Positions 33,056 through 40,498 of a stretch of DNA of 40,498 nt are shown here, in pieces. Below the pieces are notes generated by a model. It was given only the letters and a program-made list of their open reading frames with translations. It had not been told where the DNA came from and made no database searches. Source of the DNA: Victivallaceae bacterium (GTDB lineage: Bacteria; Verrucomicrobiota; Lentisphaeria; Victivallales; Victivallaceae). The stretch covers positions 1 to 40,498 of the forward strand of contig JAKSOH010000006.1 of assembly GCA_024405675.1 (NCBI GenBank), written 5' to 3'. Position numbers and translations under genes: made by a program. Each line of letters begins with the position of its first letter. Position 1 is the first letter of the stretch.

Positions 33056-34404
33056 AGCGCTATCCCCTTAAGTTTCTGGTATATCGAAACTGCGTATCCG
33101 TCGGTCATGCCGGCGATGTAGTCCAGAACGCACATCAGCCGTTCATACGGACTCGAAAGCCAAAGCTCGTCTTTCGTGCGCCGGCTGCGCGGCGGCAGGA
33201 TGTTGATGATGCGATGCGTGCGGAAGGACGCCTTTCCCGTGCCAAGCGTCTCGTCCGCCAGCTCCTCGACACTCGGCATGAAAACGTCGAGCATTCCCGC
33301 CCCCATTTCGAATCCAGCAATCACCACCTCGGCGACCTTATCGTTGTTGTAGATAGACTCCACGCTGCGCTTGCGCAACCTGTCCAATATGTCTTTACAG
33401 TCCAAACACTCTATGAGCGGCTCATCCAGGGTTCCTGTCATGAGTTCGTCGATATGATTTTCAAAGCATTCGGCCACCTTTATCACCAGATGGCCGATGG
33501 CCTGGGCCCGCAGGTATTCGACGCGGGCGACAGGAGATCCAAGGTTTTCCATGTACTTTATCGCCTTTTCGGAATCGATGAGCGGGATAAAGAAATTTTC
33601 CAGCTCTTCGTAATCGATGAGGCCGAGGCGGTATCCGTCCTCGAAGTCGACGATGAGATAGGCGATGTCGTCCGCCGCCTCCACCAGATAGGCCAGCGGG
33701 TGGCGCGACCATGACTTCGGTCCCGTCTGGATGAGTCCGCATTGACTGGCCATCTCGGCGAACATATCGCTTTCGCTGCAGAAGAAATTGAACTTCTTTC
33801 CGGCCACTCCATGGGACTTTCCGCCGTCAGATGACGAGCAGGGATACTTTGAAAACGCCCCCAAAGTCGCACAGGTCAGACGCATACCTCCGCGTTGCTC
33901 GGGCATCTCTATTCTGGTCAGCGTCCGGAACCCCTGCGCATTGCCCTCGTATCTGGAGATGTCGGCGCATTGTTCGGCAGTGAGCCTGGAGGCTATATCC
34001 CGTCCGGCGACCGAATCGGTGAACCAGTACCTGATGGCCTCCTCGCCGGCATGACCGAGCGGAGGATTGCCGATGTCGTGGGCCAGCGCCGCCGCCGCAA
34101 CGATGGCGCCTATGTCGTCGTTGGAACAACCGCCGGTGTCGAACTCGCCACAGACGAACCTGCCGGCCGCAGTGCCGAGCGAGCGCGCTATCGAACTGGT
34201 CTCGAGACTGTGGGTGAGACGTGTCCTGACGTAGTCCGCGCGATGCAGCGGGAACACCTGGGTCTTGTCCTGCAATCTCCTGAAGCTTCCAGAAAACACT
34301 ATCCGGTCAAAATCACGCTGGAAGTTCGACCGTTCCACCGCCGTTCTCCCCGGACCGGATATACCGATTCTGTAGGTGGACAGCAGCTTTCTCCAATCCA
34401 TCAT
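33052..34404 (-). CDS. dgt: Deoxyguanosinetriphosphate triphosphohydrolase-like HD protein
   Basis: A 450-residue HD-domain phosphohydrolase. RRLQDKTQVFPL and RTRLTHSLE (60-68, His65) form the N-terminal signature; AHDIGNPPLGHAGE (108-121) carries the HD pair (His109, Asp110) and His118; EAADDIAYLIVDFEDG supplies the second Asp. dGTPases release triphosphate from dNTPs and keep the nucleotide pool in balance. The ATG at 34404 is preceded by GGAGGT (9 nt) and overlaps the recN stop as ATGA. Length and motifs fit the larger dGTPase type. Its place between RecN and MutS genes fits a role in replication fidelity. Confidence 0.95.
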   Translation of the reverse strand: MMDWRKLLSTYRIGISGPGRTAVERSNFQRDFDRIVFSGSFRRLQDKTQVFPLHRADYVRTRLTHSLETSSIARSLGTAAGRFVCGEFDTGGCSNDDIGAIVAAAALAHDIGNPPLGHAGEEAIRYWFTDSVAGRDIASRLTAEQCADISRYEGNAQGFRTLTRIEMPEQRGGMRLTCATLGAFSKYPCSSSDGGKSHGVAGKKFNFFCSESDMFAEMASQCGLIQTGPKSWSRHPLAYLVEAADDIAYLIVDFEDGYRLGLIDYEELENFFIPLIDSEKAIKYMENLGSPVARVEYLRAQAIGHLVIKVAECFENHIDELMTGTLDEPLIECLDCKDILDRLRKRSVESIYNNDKVAEVVIAGFEMGAGMLDVFMPSVEELADETLGTGKASFRTHRIINILPPRSRRTKDELWLSSPYERLMCVLDYIAGMTDGYAVSIYQKLKGIAL

Positions 34405-36083
34405 CTTGATTTACCTCCGTCCCTAGCGGACATGACGTCCTGTACCAATTTCGCGGCGTGCTTGAGCGCCGCCTCTCCACCTCCGAGCATGCGTCCGATC
34501 TCCGGGACCGTGTCGGACAAGCGACAGGCCCGCGACACGGTACGTCCGGATTCGGCATGTTTCTCAACCAGGAAGTGCGCGTCTCCGCGCGCCGCCACCT
34601 GGGCGAGATGGGATATGCATATGATCTGGCGGCTGCGTCCGAGCGAGGAGAGTTTCTCCCCTACCCTGTTCGCCGTTTCGCCGCCGATATTCATGTCGAT
34701 TTCATCAAAGACCACGCAAGGTATGTCGTCCGCCCCCGAAACCGTCGTCTTCATACCGAGCATAAGCCGCGAAAGCTCACCGCTGCTGGCGATTCGGTGC
34801 AGCGGACGGGCCGGCTCGCCGGGATTGGCGCTGAACATGAACTCCACGCGGTCGCATCCAGACGGGCCGTCGGCCACCTGCTCAAAAGCCGCATCCAGCC
34901 GGCAATCGGGAAATCCGATGTCCGCCAGGTTTCCGCGGACGTTCGCCAGGAACTCCAACGCGAACTTGCGGCGCATTCCGGAAAGCGTTTCAGCCGTTTT
35001 TCTAAGCTCCCCCGATATCCGGCGCTCCTCCTTGTCGAAGTCTGCCAGCTTCGCTCCGGCCTCAGCCTGCATGCGCAAGGTCTCGCGGGCCTTGTCGGCG
35101 CGCTCCGCCAGCTCCGCCTCGTCGGCTGAATACCGGCGTTTCAATGTCCTTATCTGCGACAGTCTGGCCTCGGTGGCCGCCAGCGCCTCCCCGTCGACGT
35201 CGATTCCGGAGGCGGTGGATTCGATGTTCCTTGCGAATTCCGACGCCGCCTCCTGCAACGCGTCGCACTCCTCGAGCAACTTGCCGCAGACGGCGCCGCC
35301 ATCCAAGCGGCAGAGTTCGGAAAGCATGCGATGTATCTCGCCAAGTCGGTCGACAACGGAACCATCCGAGGAATCGACGATTGACTGCATGCCGGAGAAC
35401 TGTTCGAGAGTATCGTGAGCTCCGGCCAGCAACCGGTGCCGTCCCTCCAGCGACTCCTCCTCGCCCGGATCAGGTGCGACGCGATCGAAGTCGGCGACCA
35501 GCTGGCGCAAATATTCCTGCTGCTCCTCTGGTACCAACGTAGACCGATACTTCTCTCGCGCAACGCGGATTCGCGTCAGTTCGGCGCAAAGCTCGGAACA
35601 ACGTTTCCTGACGTCCAGAAGGTTCCCGCAATGATCAATCATATCCAGCTGGCGCTCCGGCATCGTCAGGGCCAGCTGGTCGTTGACCTTGTGGAAGTCT
35701 ACGAGAAGATTGCGCAAATCAGCGAGCAGCCGGGTGCCGCAGGCGATGTCGTTGACAAAATTCCTCGTTCCGGAATGCGATATGCGCCTCCTGATTCCGA
35801 GCGTTCCGTCCTCCCTGCGATCGACGCCGGCGGAATCCAGCAGCGAATCCACGGCCCGACGCAAGCGCTCCGGCACAACGAACTCCCCGGATATCACCGC
35901 GGCATCCGATCCCGAACGTATGGAATCGCGGTCGCAGCGTCCGCCGAAAAGGACGTCCACCGCTGACATCATGATCGACTTTCCGGCCCCTGATTCTCCG
36001 GTTATGACGTTGAATCCTGGCGCGAACTCCACCGACGACGACTCGATAAGCGCATAGTCGGATATGTCAATGGATCTGAGCAT
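34401..36083 (-). CDS. recN: DNA repair protein RecN
   Basis: A 560-residue SMC-like ATPase of the usual RecN length. The N-terminal ISDYALIESSSVEF block and Walker A GESGAGKS (29-36) open the head. Central coiled-coil regions surround a short hinge. The C-terminal head carries the SSGELSRLMLG signature, Walker B VVFDEIDMNIGG and the ISHLAQVAA switch. RecN binds broken DNA ends and promotes cohesion during double-strand-break repair. Its start overlaps the cinA stop by one base (TAATG) and its stop overlaps dgt by 4 nt. Among bacteria recN is often SOS-controlled, but here no LexA-like site was seen because it lies inside an operon. Confidence 0.97.
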   Translation of the reverse strand: MLRSIDISDYALIESSSVEFAPGFNVITGESGAGKSIMMSAVDVLFGGRCDRDSIRSGSDAAVISGEFVVPERLRRAVDSLLDSAGVDRREDGTLGIRRRISHSGTRNFVNDIACGTRLLADLRNLLVDFHKVNDQLALTMPERQLDMIDHCGNLLDVRKRCSELCAELTRIRVAREKYRSTLVPEEQQEYLRQLVADFDRVAPDPGEEESLEGRHRLLAGAHDTLEQFSGMQSIVDSSDGSVVDRLGEIHRMLSELCRLDGGAVCGKLLEECDALQEAASEFARNIESTASGIDVDGEALAATEARLSQIRTLKRRYSADEAELAERADKARETLRMQAEAGAKLADFDKEERRISGELRKTAETLSGMRRKFALEFLANVRGNLADIGFPDCRLDAAFEQVADGPSGCDRVEFMFSANPGEPARPLHRIASSGELSRLMLGMKTTVSGADDIPCVVFDEIDMNIGGETANRVGEKLSSLGRSRQIICISHLAQVAARGDAHFLVEKHAESGRTVSRACRLSDTVPEIGRMLGGGEAALKHAAKLVQDVMSARDGGKSR

Positions 36084-37309
36084 TACTTGTTCCTGAGCAA
36101 ATGCAACAACATGAGGAACGCCCTGGCCATGGTGCGGCGCCGCACGGTGTCCCGGCCACCGCGGAAATTGTATTTTTCGACCATGACCTTGCGGCGAACC
36201 TTGGCCGCGATATACACCAATCCAACCGGCTTTTCATCGGTTCCGCCATCGGGACCGGCGATTCCGGTAACGGCGATGCCGCAGTCGCTGCCAAGGACCC
36301 TGCAGACTCCGGAGACCATTTCCATGGCCGTCTCCTCGCTGACCGCGCCGTGTTGCGACAGCGTATCCGGAGAGACGCCGAGCAGCTTCATCTTGACGTC
36401 GTTGGAATACGAAACCACCGCTCCGGGAAACACGGCAGATACGCCGGGCCTGTCGGTAAGCGACGAGGAAATCATCCCGCCGGTGCAGGATTCAGCGAAC
36501 CCCACGGTGAGTTTCTTCTTAAGCAGCAGCTTTACGACATAATCCACAAGATCGGTCTCGCCCGGAGGAAGCGCCGAGTCGCCGATAGCGGTTGCGGCGA
36601 GCTTCAACCCCCTGGCTACCGCCGTCTTTTTGCCGGAAAGATAGAGTCGGGTGCCATCGAATCCCGCGGTATAGGCAATTTCGACCGGCACCTTGGAGAG
36701 AACCGGCTCCACCAAGGCGCTGATCGTCGACTCTCCGGTGCCGGCGCAAAGGAATCCCCCCGTGGTGACACGCCACTTCTCGCCGTCGGCCAGCATGCCT
36801 GCAACATGGTCGTTGACCATTGGAACGAACTCGCTTGGAGGTCCTGGCAGCAGATACACGCGGCGCCTACGCCCCGCGTAGTCCGCCTCGAAGAACATCC
36901 CGGAAGCCGATCCCGCCGGATTGGGGATATAGCGCCCGCCGACCGGAACCATGGCCTGGCGATATTGCTTACGAGGGCAGTGACCGGTGTGTATCCTGGC
37001 CCAGAATGCCTTCACCTTCTCGTGGAGAACTGGATCCTCTTCGAGCTCCATGCCGAAGAACCGGCAGGTGCACGGCAGAGAAATATCGTCATCGGTCGGC
37101 CCGAGTCCGCCGCAGATCACGATCTGGTCGGCGACGCGCACCGACGCGGACAGAGCCATGTAGAGATCTTCCTCGCGATCGCCGACCACGGTCTCGAAAT
37201 TTATCGTCATTCCCATCGAGACCAGCTTGCGTCCGAGCATCGCCCCGTTGGTGTTGACGGTGGACCCCTTCAACAGTTCGGTTCCTGTACAGATAAGAGC
37301 AATGGACAT
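36083..37309 (-). CDS. cinA: CinA-family protein with NMN amidohydrolase (PncC) domain
   Basis: A 408-residue two-domain protein. The N-terminal part is molybdopterin-binding-like (ALICTGTELLKGSTVNTN, VICGGLGPTDDD). The C-terminal part (about 245-408) is the PncC-type nicotinamide-nucleotide amidase, with FAESCTGG carrying the catalytic Ser, AVVSYSNDVK, LGV, HGAVSEETA and AVTGIAGPDGGT.EKPVGLVY. PncC turns NMN into nicotinate mononucleotide, recycling the NMN left by NAD-dependent DNA ligase; the N-domain of such fusions can act as an ADP-ribose pyrophosphatase. AGGAGG lies 8 nt before the ATG. It follows mutS by 19 bp and overlaps recN by one base. Confidence 0.96.
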   Translation of the reverse strand: MSIALICTGTELLKGSTVNTNGAMLGRKLVSMGMTINFETVVGDREEDLYMALSASVRVADQIVICGGLGPTDDDISLPCTCRFFGMELEEDPVLHEKVKAFWARIHTGHCPRKQYRQAMVPVGGRYIPNPAGSASGMFFEADYAGRRRRVYLLPGPPSEFVPMVNDHVAGMLADGEKWRVTTGGFLCAGTGESTISALVEPVLSKVPVEIAYTAGFDGTRLYLSGKKTAVARGLKLAATAIGDSALPPGETDLVDYVVKLLLKKKLTVGFAESCTGGMISSSLTDRPGVSAVFPGAVVSYSNDVKMKLLGVSPDTLSQHGAVSEETAMEMVSGVCRVLGSDCGIAVTGIAGPDGGTDEKPVGLVYIAAKVRRKVMVEKYNFRGGRDTVRRRTMARAFLMLLHLLRNK

Positions 37310-37328
37310 CTACGAATCCTCCTAAAAA

Positions 37329-39821
37329 CTAGAACAAATCCGGCTGGACGTCATCGTCCTGTCGCGGGTTTTTAGATCCTTTCGAAGCGAACGGCTGGCG
37401 CCGTTCTCCAGATTCCAGCGTCTCGAGCACCTCTTTCGCGCGGTCCAGCACAGGCTTTGGAACGCCGGCGAGTCTGGCGACGTGTATGCCGTAGCTACGG
37501 TCGCAGGCCCCTAGAACGATGCGGCGCAGGAATATGATGTCGTCTCCGTACTCCCGCACCTCGATGTTGAAGTTCCCGATACCGCGCTTGCGTTTCGGAA
37601 GTGCGGTAAGCTCGTGGTAGTGGGTGGCGAAAAGCGAGCGGCATTTCGACACGTCGTGCAGGTATTCGGCTACGCTCCAGGCTATGGAGAGTCCGTCGAA
37701 TGTACTGGTGCCACGTCCGATTTCATCGAGAACCACGAGGCTGCGAGCGGTTGCATTGACCAAAATGCCGGCGGTCTCAATCATCTCGACCATGAAAGTG
37801 CTCTGGCTTCTGGAGAGGTCGTCGGCGGCGCCGATTCTCGTGTATATGCGGTCGACCAATCCGATCTCCGCAGAATCTGCCGGAACGAACGAGCCGATCT
37901 GGGCCATGATGACGAGTAGCGCCACCTGACGGATATAAGTCGATTTACCGGCCATGTTCGGTCCGGTGATGAGCATCATCCGCTTGTCGCGGCAGTCCAT
38001 GTCGCAGTCGTTGGGAACGAATGTCCCCGGAGGAAGCAGCTGTTCCAGCACGGGATGCCGGCCGCCTGATATGACGAGACGATCGTCATCGAAGATTCCG
38101 GGACGGACGTAGTTGCCTAGGCGGGCGCATTCGGCCAATGACGCCAGCGCGTCGATGGAAGCCAGGCTGTCAGCCGCATCCAGGAGCCGCGGGACGAATG
38201 TCTTCGCATAGTCGCGCAACTCGGAGAATATGGCGAGTTCAGTCGATCTCGCCTTCTCATCCGCTCCGAGGATGCGTCCTTCCAGGTCCTTCAGCTCGGA
38301 GGTAATGAAACGCTCGGCGTTCACCAAGGTCTGCTTGCGCACGTAGTCCTGTGGAACCATTGAAAGATTGGCCTTGCTGACCTCGATGTAGTAACCGAAT
38401 ACCGTGTTGTACTTCACCTTCAGACTCTTGATGCCGGTGCGTTCGATTTCGCGTTTCTGGATTTCCGCTAGCCAGTTCCGGCCGTTGGAAGCAGCCGAAC
38501 GCAGGTTGTCCAGCTCCTCGGAAACGCCCTGCCGCACGACTCCTCCCTCGGAGGGTGAAAGCGGCGGTTCATCCACAATGGTGGCGGATATGCGACTTGA
38601 CATTTCGGAGAAATCACCGACCGATTCAAGCAGTTTTTCCATCAGCGGAACGTTCATCTCCGAAAGCATGGCGCGTATACCCGGGAACATGTCGAGCGAA
38701 CTCGCCATGGCCACGAGATCGCGCGGGCTCGCCCCGCCCATGGCGAGGCGTCCAGCGATGCGTTCGACGTCACGCACCACGCTCAGCGTCTCTCGCAGTT
38801 CGGCCAGCGTCAGCCGGTCATACAGCAGAGCGTCCACGACGTCCAGCCTGGCCACAATGGCGGCGTGGTCCAGTAGCGGACGCTGTACCCAGGTCCGAAG
38901 CCGTCGCGTTCCCATCGATGTCGAGCATTTGTTGAGAACGCCGAACAACGTGGCGTCCTTCGATGTCTCTTGACTGCGGGGAATGATCTCGAGATTGCGC
39001 AACGACGTGCGATCCAGCTCCAAATAGCGGTCCAACGAGCGGCGCTCGAGACGCCTGACATGACCGGCATCATGGCGAAGGTTGTCGATTGCGTAACGCA
39101 GCACCGCGCCGGCAGCGGAAACAGCCTCCTCGCGGCTACGACATCCAAACACGTCGAGCGATGCGATGCCGAAGTGATTTAAAAGAAACGATTCGCAGGA
39201 GTGAAAATCAAAATCATAGTCGTCGGTCTCCGTCCAGACCAGCTGATGCCCTGGGTCGGGAAGGCCGCCGGATTCGCGGTAGCGCTTGGCCAAGGTCCCG
39301 GGGATCAGCGCCTCGCGCACGCCGAGACGAGAAAGTTCGGCGCAGAGCTGGTCGGCGGTCGCCAGTTCGATGAAGAAGAATTCTCCGGTGCTCACCTCGA
39401 GCGCCGACAAGACGCTTCCGCCACCGCGAACAGCGCAGACGGCGGCGAGATAGTTATTGCGGTCGCCGGCCAGCAACTGGTCGTCCACCATCGTTCCCGG
39501 AGTGATGATGCGGGTGATTTCGCGTTTGACGACCTTGCCCTCGGCCAGCTTGGGATCCTCCATCTGGTCGGCAATCGCCACCTTGTACCCGGCGGCGAGA
39601 AGCTTCGGCAACTGAACCGACAGGGCCTTGTAGGGAAATCCGCACATAGGCAGTCCCTGGCGCTTTGTCATGACGATGTCGAGCGCGGCGCTCACCTTGG
39701 TGGCGTCCTCGAAGAACTCCTCGTAGAAATCGCCGAGACGGAACAACAGAACCGCGTCCGCCGGTATCCTGGACTTGGCGTCCAGATACTGCTGCATCAT
39801 CGGCGTCATCTTCTCAGGCAT
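37329..39821 (-). CDS. mutS: DNA mismatch repair protein MutS
   Basis: An 830-residue MutS1-type protein. The mismatch-binding N-domain shows the Phe-x-Glu motif as DFYEEFFEDA (about 31-40). Connector, core and clamp domains follow, and the ATPase carries Walker A GPNMAGKST (about residue 620), a D-loop region DEIGRGTSTFDG and the ATHYHEL switch. MutS recognises mispaired bases and recruits MutL, which is not in this window. The ATG at 39821 has AAGGAG 8 nt upstream, lying inside the folB 3' end, so the two are closely coupled (4 bp apart). A short C-terminal tail ends DDDVQPDLF, like the beta-clamp-binding region of other MutS proteins. Confidence 0.98.
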   Translation of the reverse strand: MPEKMTPMMQQYLDAKSRIPADAVLLFRLGDFYEEFFEDATKVSAALDIVMTKRQGLPMCGFPYKALSVQLPKLLAAGYKVAIADQMEDPKLAEGKVVKREITRIITPGTMVDDQLLAGDRNNYLAAVCAVRGGGSVLSALEVSTGEFFFIELATADQLCAELSRLGVREALIPGTLAKRYRESGGLPDPGHQLVWTETDDYDFDFHSCESFLLNHFGIASLDVFGCRSREEAVSAAGAVLRYAIDNLRHDAGHVRRLERRSLDRYLELDRTSLRNLEIIPRSQETSKDATLFGVLNKCSTSMGTRRLRTWVQRPLLDHAAIVARLDVVDALLYDRLTLAELRETLSVVRDVERIAGRLAMGGASPRDLVAMASSLDMFPGIRAMLSEMNVPLMEKLLESVGDFSEMSSRISATIVDEPPLSPSEGGVVRQGVSEELDNLRSAASNGRNWLAEIQKREIERTGIKSLKVKYNTVFGYYIEVSKANLSMVPQDYVRKQTLVNAERFITSELKDLEGRILGADEKARSTELAIFSELRDYAKTFVPRLLDAADSLASIDALASLAECARLGNYVRPGIFDDDRLVISGGRHPVLEQLLPPGTFVPNDCDMDCRDKRMMLITGPNMAGKSTYIRQVALLVIMAQIGSFVPADSAEIGLVDRIYTRIGAADDLSRSQSTFMVEMIETAGILVNATARSLVVLDEIGRGTSTFDGLSIAWSVAEYLHDVSKCRSLFATHYHELTALPKRKRGIGNFNIEVREYGDDIIFLRRIVLGACDRSYGIHVARLAGVPKPVLDRAKEVLETLESGERRQPFASKGSKNPRQDDDVQPDLF

Positions 39822-39825
39822 GACA

Positions 39826-40179
39826 TCAGCTCCTTGGGAAACGCAAGGTCACGGCGACACCCTCGCCATGGGCGGAAGCTCCGGGCTTGAATACTGTCAC
39901 CTCGCACATTGACACGCGCTCGTCGCGCATGATGGCTCCGCCGATGGCCCCGGCGAGCGCCTCGACCAAACGAAAACTGCTGCGCCCGGCGACATCCACG
40001 ACCAGCGCCTCGATTTGCGAATAGTCTACGGCGTCGGACAATTCATCGCTAGCGGCCGCGGCCGAAAGGTCGACGCCAAGTTCGACGTCTATCTTCAGGG
40101 ATTGCGGCGCCAGACGCTCGTCCGGATAAGTTCCGATGAGCGCCATGACGGAAATCCCCTTGATGAAAATCGTGTCCAT
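39826..40179 (-). CDS. folB: Dihydroneopterin aldolase
   Basis: A 117-residue protein of the FolB family: IFIKGISVMALIGTYPDER (read in parts) at the N-terminus, the VDYSQIEALV segment, FRLVEALAGAI containing the catalytic Glu region, and a late VTVFKPGA. FolB splits dihydroneopterin to the pterin precursor of folate and acts as an octamer in the cytoplasm. I chose the ATG at 40179 (AGGTGA about 9 nt upstream) over a GTG three codons earlier. It is the first gene of the run ending at 29469, and no other folate gene is adjacent. Confidence 0.9.
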   Translation of the reverse strand: MDTIFIKGISVMALIGTYPDERLAPQSLKIDVELGVDLSAAAASDELSDAVDYSQIEALVVDVAGRSSFRLVEALAGAIGGAIMRDERVSMCEVTVFKPGASAHGEGVAVTLRFPRS

Positions 40180-40188
40180 AATATCCAC

Positions 40189-40498
40189 TCACCTGCAAGA
40201 AATTTTCAGCGCAGCAATCGACGCAACGCCATGTCAATAGGTGTCATTTAAGATACGCATTGTGGCGATGCGTTGCAAGCACGCGAGACAGCCGGACACA
40301 TGGGGACGCGGCGAAACAACGGACAACATTCCGGCAAGACTGTTTCGCAGTCACCGTCAATGCAAGCCATTGACAATCAAACGATTACACGACAACCATC
40401 TGCGATGCCGACAAAAAGCACATGCAGACTGTCAAAGTTTGTAAGTCCTTGAATATTAACATCGTTGTTTTCTTGATAAAACAACTGGTAGATTACAA
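40189..40498. other. Noncoding stretch at the right edge
   Basis: About 310 bases before folB carry no convincing gene on either strand. They hold the candidate folB promoter (40250-40278) and an A/T-rich perfect inverted repeat, GTTGTTTT (40464-40471) with AAAACAAC (40478-40485) around CTTGAT, which could be an operator or leader hairpin for a gene beyond the edge. G+C drops toward the end, as is usual for an intergenic region. Confidence 0.5.
40250..40278 (-). promoter_or_regulatory. Candidate promoter of the folB-mutS-cinA-recN operon
   Basis: On the minus strand TTGCAA (40273-40278, 4/6) and TATCTT (40250-40255, 4/6) are exactly 17 bp apart, 71 bp before the folB start. It is the best promoter-like pair I see in front of the nine-gene run. 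Confidence 0.45.

Noticed and set aside
36101-37375. Plus-strand frame of 424 codons over cinA
   Set aside because: Shadow of a well-recognised CinA gene with overlapping neighbours on the minus strand.
1-40498. CRISPR array, transposon ends or phage genes
   Set aside because: No regularly spaced repeats, no transposase or integrase motifs and no phage structural genes were found on either strand; the only homopolymer or repeat signals are those listed.

Overview
The window is a bacterial chromosome segment of roughly 55-60% G+C (judged by eye). It looks like a carbohydrate-degrading member of the PVC group, most likely Lentisphaerae (Victivallis-like). This is inferred from the gene mix: secreted glycoside-hydrolase-like proteins, a sodium:solute symporter in a glycan locus, large FAD-dependent oxidoreductases with export signals, and housekeeping genes with Gram-negative-type lipoprotein signals. 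No marker gene in the window settles the phylum. I see no transposase, integrase, phage gene or CRISPR array.

Layout. (1) 1-155 is the 3' end of an unidentified gene. (2) 201-4480, minus strand: two paralogous exported proteins of an uncharacterised glycosidase-like family, separated by a tRNA-Leu. (3) 4660-7415, plus strand: a NodB-type deacetylase translationally coupled to a secreted CBM9-like protein. (4) 7405-11528: housekeeping genes lepA (minus), argB (plus), a LysM lipoprotein and tRNA-Arg(CCT), the last two apparently sharing a terminator. (5) 11807-15042, plus: an M28-type peptidase coupled to a secreted esterase with a second, degenerate alpha/beta-hydrolase half. (6) 15052-25314, minus: a glycan-use locus read in the order double-module flavoprotein, GH1, GH13, GH10, sodium:solute symporter, GT2. 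(7) 25482-25893: a one-HTH remnant of an AraC regulator and tRNA-Arg(CCG). (8) 26090-29287, plus: a 1065-residue multidomain exported glycosidase-like protein with its own promoter and terminator. (9) 29469-40179, minus: a nine-gene run folB-mutS-cinA-recN-dgt-flavin reductase-sirtuin-secreted EEP phosphatase-flavoprotein, with four successive 1-4 nt overlaps in the middle.

How it fits together. The carbohydrate genes point to degradation of a xylan-like or mixed plant glycan. GH10 cuts outside the cytoplasm, an esterase and a deacetylase remove acyl groups, a sodium symporter imports small products, and the leaderless GH1 and GH13 enzymes finish them in the cytoplasm. The flavoprotein step and the two paralogue/multidomain glycosidase-like families have no assigned reaction. 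The large minus-strand operon ties DNA repair (MutS, RecN), nucleotide-pool control (dGTPase), folate synthesis (FolB) and pyridine-nucleotide recycling (CinA/PncC domain, sirtuin) into one transcript.

The most interesting items for follow-up are the tandem-flavoprotein glycan locus, the tRNA-separated paralogue pair, the multidomain 1065-residue protein, and the repair/NAD operon. No complete, clearly unprecedented system (defence, mobile or RNA-based) was recognised. Functional calls come from motifs read by eye; no database search was possible.
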